Shown here piece by piece: positions 62,994 through 64,000 of a DNA stretch of 64,000 bases. The position numbers and the translations under genes are program-made. Below the pieces are notes generated by a model. It was given only the letters and a program-made list of their open reading frames with translations, searched no databases and had not been told where the DNA came from. The stretch comes from Planctomycetota bacterium (lineage in GTDB: Bacteria > Planctomycetota > UBA1135 > UBA2386). Position 1 is the first letter of the stretch. Each line of letters opens with the position of its first letter. The DNA lies in NCBI GenBank assembly GCA_020638655.1, contig JACKIC010000001.1, forward strand, positions 682,001-746,000, written 5' to 3'.

Positions 62994-64000
62994 ATGCACC
63001 GCCTGCGTCACCTGCTCGGCCTGGCCATCTTGCTGGGCGCCGCCCTCGGCGCCTGGTGGTTCGTGAGCGTGCTGCGCCACCTCGGGGACCGACCTGGATT
63101 GGCGCTGCAGGTCGAGTTCCGTGACGCGCGCGGCCTGCGGGCCGGCGCCGACGTGCGGTATCGCGGCGTGCGCGTCGGCGTGGTCCGGTCGGTGGACATC
63201 TCGGGCGACGGCAACAAGTCGGTGATCGGCCTGCTGCTCGATCCGCCGGGCGCCGCCCACGCCTGCGTCAACAGCTCGTTCTGGATCGTGACGCCGCGCT
63301 TCTCGGGACTGACGGGCGGCGCGACCGGTCTCGACACCCTGGTGCGCGACGCCTACATCAGCTTCCGCACGCCCGACGATCACGGTTCGCCGCTGATGGC
63401 GGGCAGCCTGTTGGCGGGCCGCGAGAAGCCGGTGGCGGCCGAGCCGGACGCGCTCGAGGACATCGAGCACGGCGACCTGTTGATGACCTTGCTGGTGCCC
63501 GAGAACCACGGGCTGCGGCCAGGTTCGGCGGTGGTGTTCCGCGGCATGCAGACCGGCGACGTGCGCTCCGTGGACCTCGCGCCCGACGGCACGCACATCG
63601 AGGTGCAGCTGCGCATCGGTCGGCGCTTCCGGCAGACGGTCACCGACCGCGCCGAGTTCTGGGTGGCGCGGCCCTACGTCTCCGGCGCGCTGTTCTCGGG
63701 CTTCACCGTCACCGACATGAGCGCGCTGGTGTCGCCGTACGTGAGCTACTACAGCGAGGCCGGCAAGGGTGTGCTGGTGCAGGACGGCTACCGCGCCGCG
63801 GCGCAACCGGCGCGACCCAACCACGAGGTCGCCGACGTGCCGGCGAGCGCGCTGCGGCAGGAACAGCCGAAGGCGCCGGCGTCCGACGAGAGCATCGCGC
63901 TCGCGCGCATCGTCTACGCCGCCGTCGAGAAGGACACGTTCAGCGCCGACGACCCGGTGCACTTCGAGGGCAGCGGCCTGTTCTACTTCGACCGCGCCGG
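62994..64000 (+). CDS. MCE-domain (MlaD/PqiB-like) membrane protein, 3' end missing
   Basis: The first 335 residues of a protein that runs off the right edge. A single N-terminal membrane helix (about residues 5-27) is followed by two MCE domains. The first is at about residues 36-125 (FRDARGLRAGADVRYRGVRV), the second at about 160-250 (PENHGLRPGSAVVFRGMQT). Proteins of this type form hexameric rings or tunnels for lipid transport between membranes (MlaD, PqiB, YebT). Two MCE repeats within the visible part suggest a PqiB/YebT-like tunnel. No partner gene is visible in the window. Confidence 0.82.
   Translation, partial: MHRLRHLLGLAILLGAALGAWWFVSVLRHLGDRPGLALQVEFRDARGLRAGADVRYRGVRVGVVRSVDISGDGNKSVIGLLLDPPGAAHACVNSSFWIVTPRFSGLTGGATGLDTLVRDAYISFRTPDDHGSPLMAGSLLAGREKPVAAEPDALEDIEHGDLLMTLLVPENHGLRPGSAVVFRGMQTGDVRSVDLAPDGTHIEVQLRIGRRFRQTVTDRAEFWVARPYVSGALFSGFTVTDMSALVSPYVSYYSEAGKGVLVQDGYRAAAQPARPNHEVADVPASALRQEQPKAPASDESIALARIVYAAVEKDTFSADDPVHFEGSGLFYFDRA

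Overview
The window is a contiguous, very G+C-rich bacterial chromosome segment near the replication origin. Most genes show strong G/C preference at third codon positions. The best guess is a planctomycete. The reasons are an Alternative Complex III (ACIII) plus caa3-type oxidase operon, a sigma factor / anti-sigma / TPR-CHAT module with large secreted repeat proteins, and a carbamoyltransferase-SxtJ-DUF5989 cluster. This is an inference from gene content; no rRNA or tRNA gene is visible to confirm it.

Layout. 0-2.5 kb: a truncated metallophosphoesterase and a membrane protein face a parA-parB operon whose parB contains a perfect 16-bp parS. 2.5-10.7 kb: a TPR-cyclophilin and a lipoprotein (minus strand), an HNH protein, two secreted proteins, hemW and a primary-type sigma factor. 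10.7-16.2 kb: two tandemly duplicated DUF5989 mini-proteins, SxtJ and an O-carbamoyltransferase, divergent from two paralogous membrane-anchored SGNH hydrolases. 16.5-29.6 kb: a thirteen-kilobase respiratory operon actABCDEF, a small membrane protein, sco, and coxBACD. 29.6-33.2 kb: a SNF2 helicase and SWIM zinc-finger pair. 33.2-46.3 kb: an accessory-looking stretch with more relaxed codon use (except nhaD), holding a sigma / anti-sigma / TPR-CHAT protease operon and two large secreted repeat proteins. 46.4-49.2 kb: three-gene proton-translocating transhydrogenase. 49.4-56.5 kb: pyrF, the bacillithiol genes bshC, bshB1 and bshA interleaved with a second parA and an unrecognised ATPase-like gene, and a cysteine desulfurase. 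56.5-62.9 kb: the origin-type cluster dnaA-dnaN-dciA-gyrB, lacking recF at its usual place. The window ends inside an MCE-domain protein gene.

How it fits together. ACIII oxidises quinol and passes electrons to a caa3 oxidase whose CoxB carries its own haem c, with SCO for CuA assembly. The transhydrogenase uses the resulting proton gradient to make NADPH, which could keep a bacillithiol pool reduced. parAB/parS and dnaA/dnaN/dciA/gyrB are chromosome maintenance genes. The least explained parts are the sigma / anti-sigma / CHAT module with its secreted neighbours, the carbamoylation/SGNH cluster, and the SNF2-SWIM pair.
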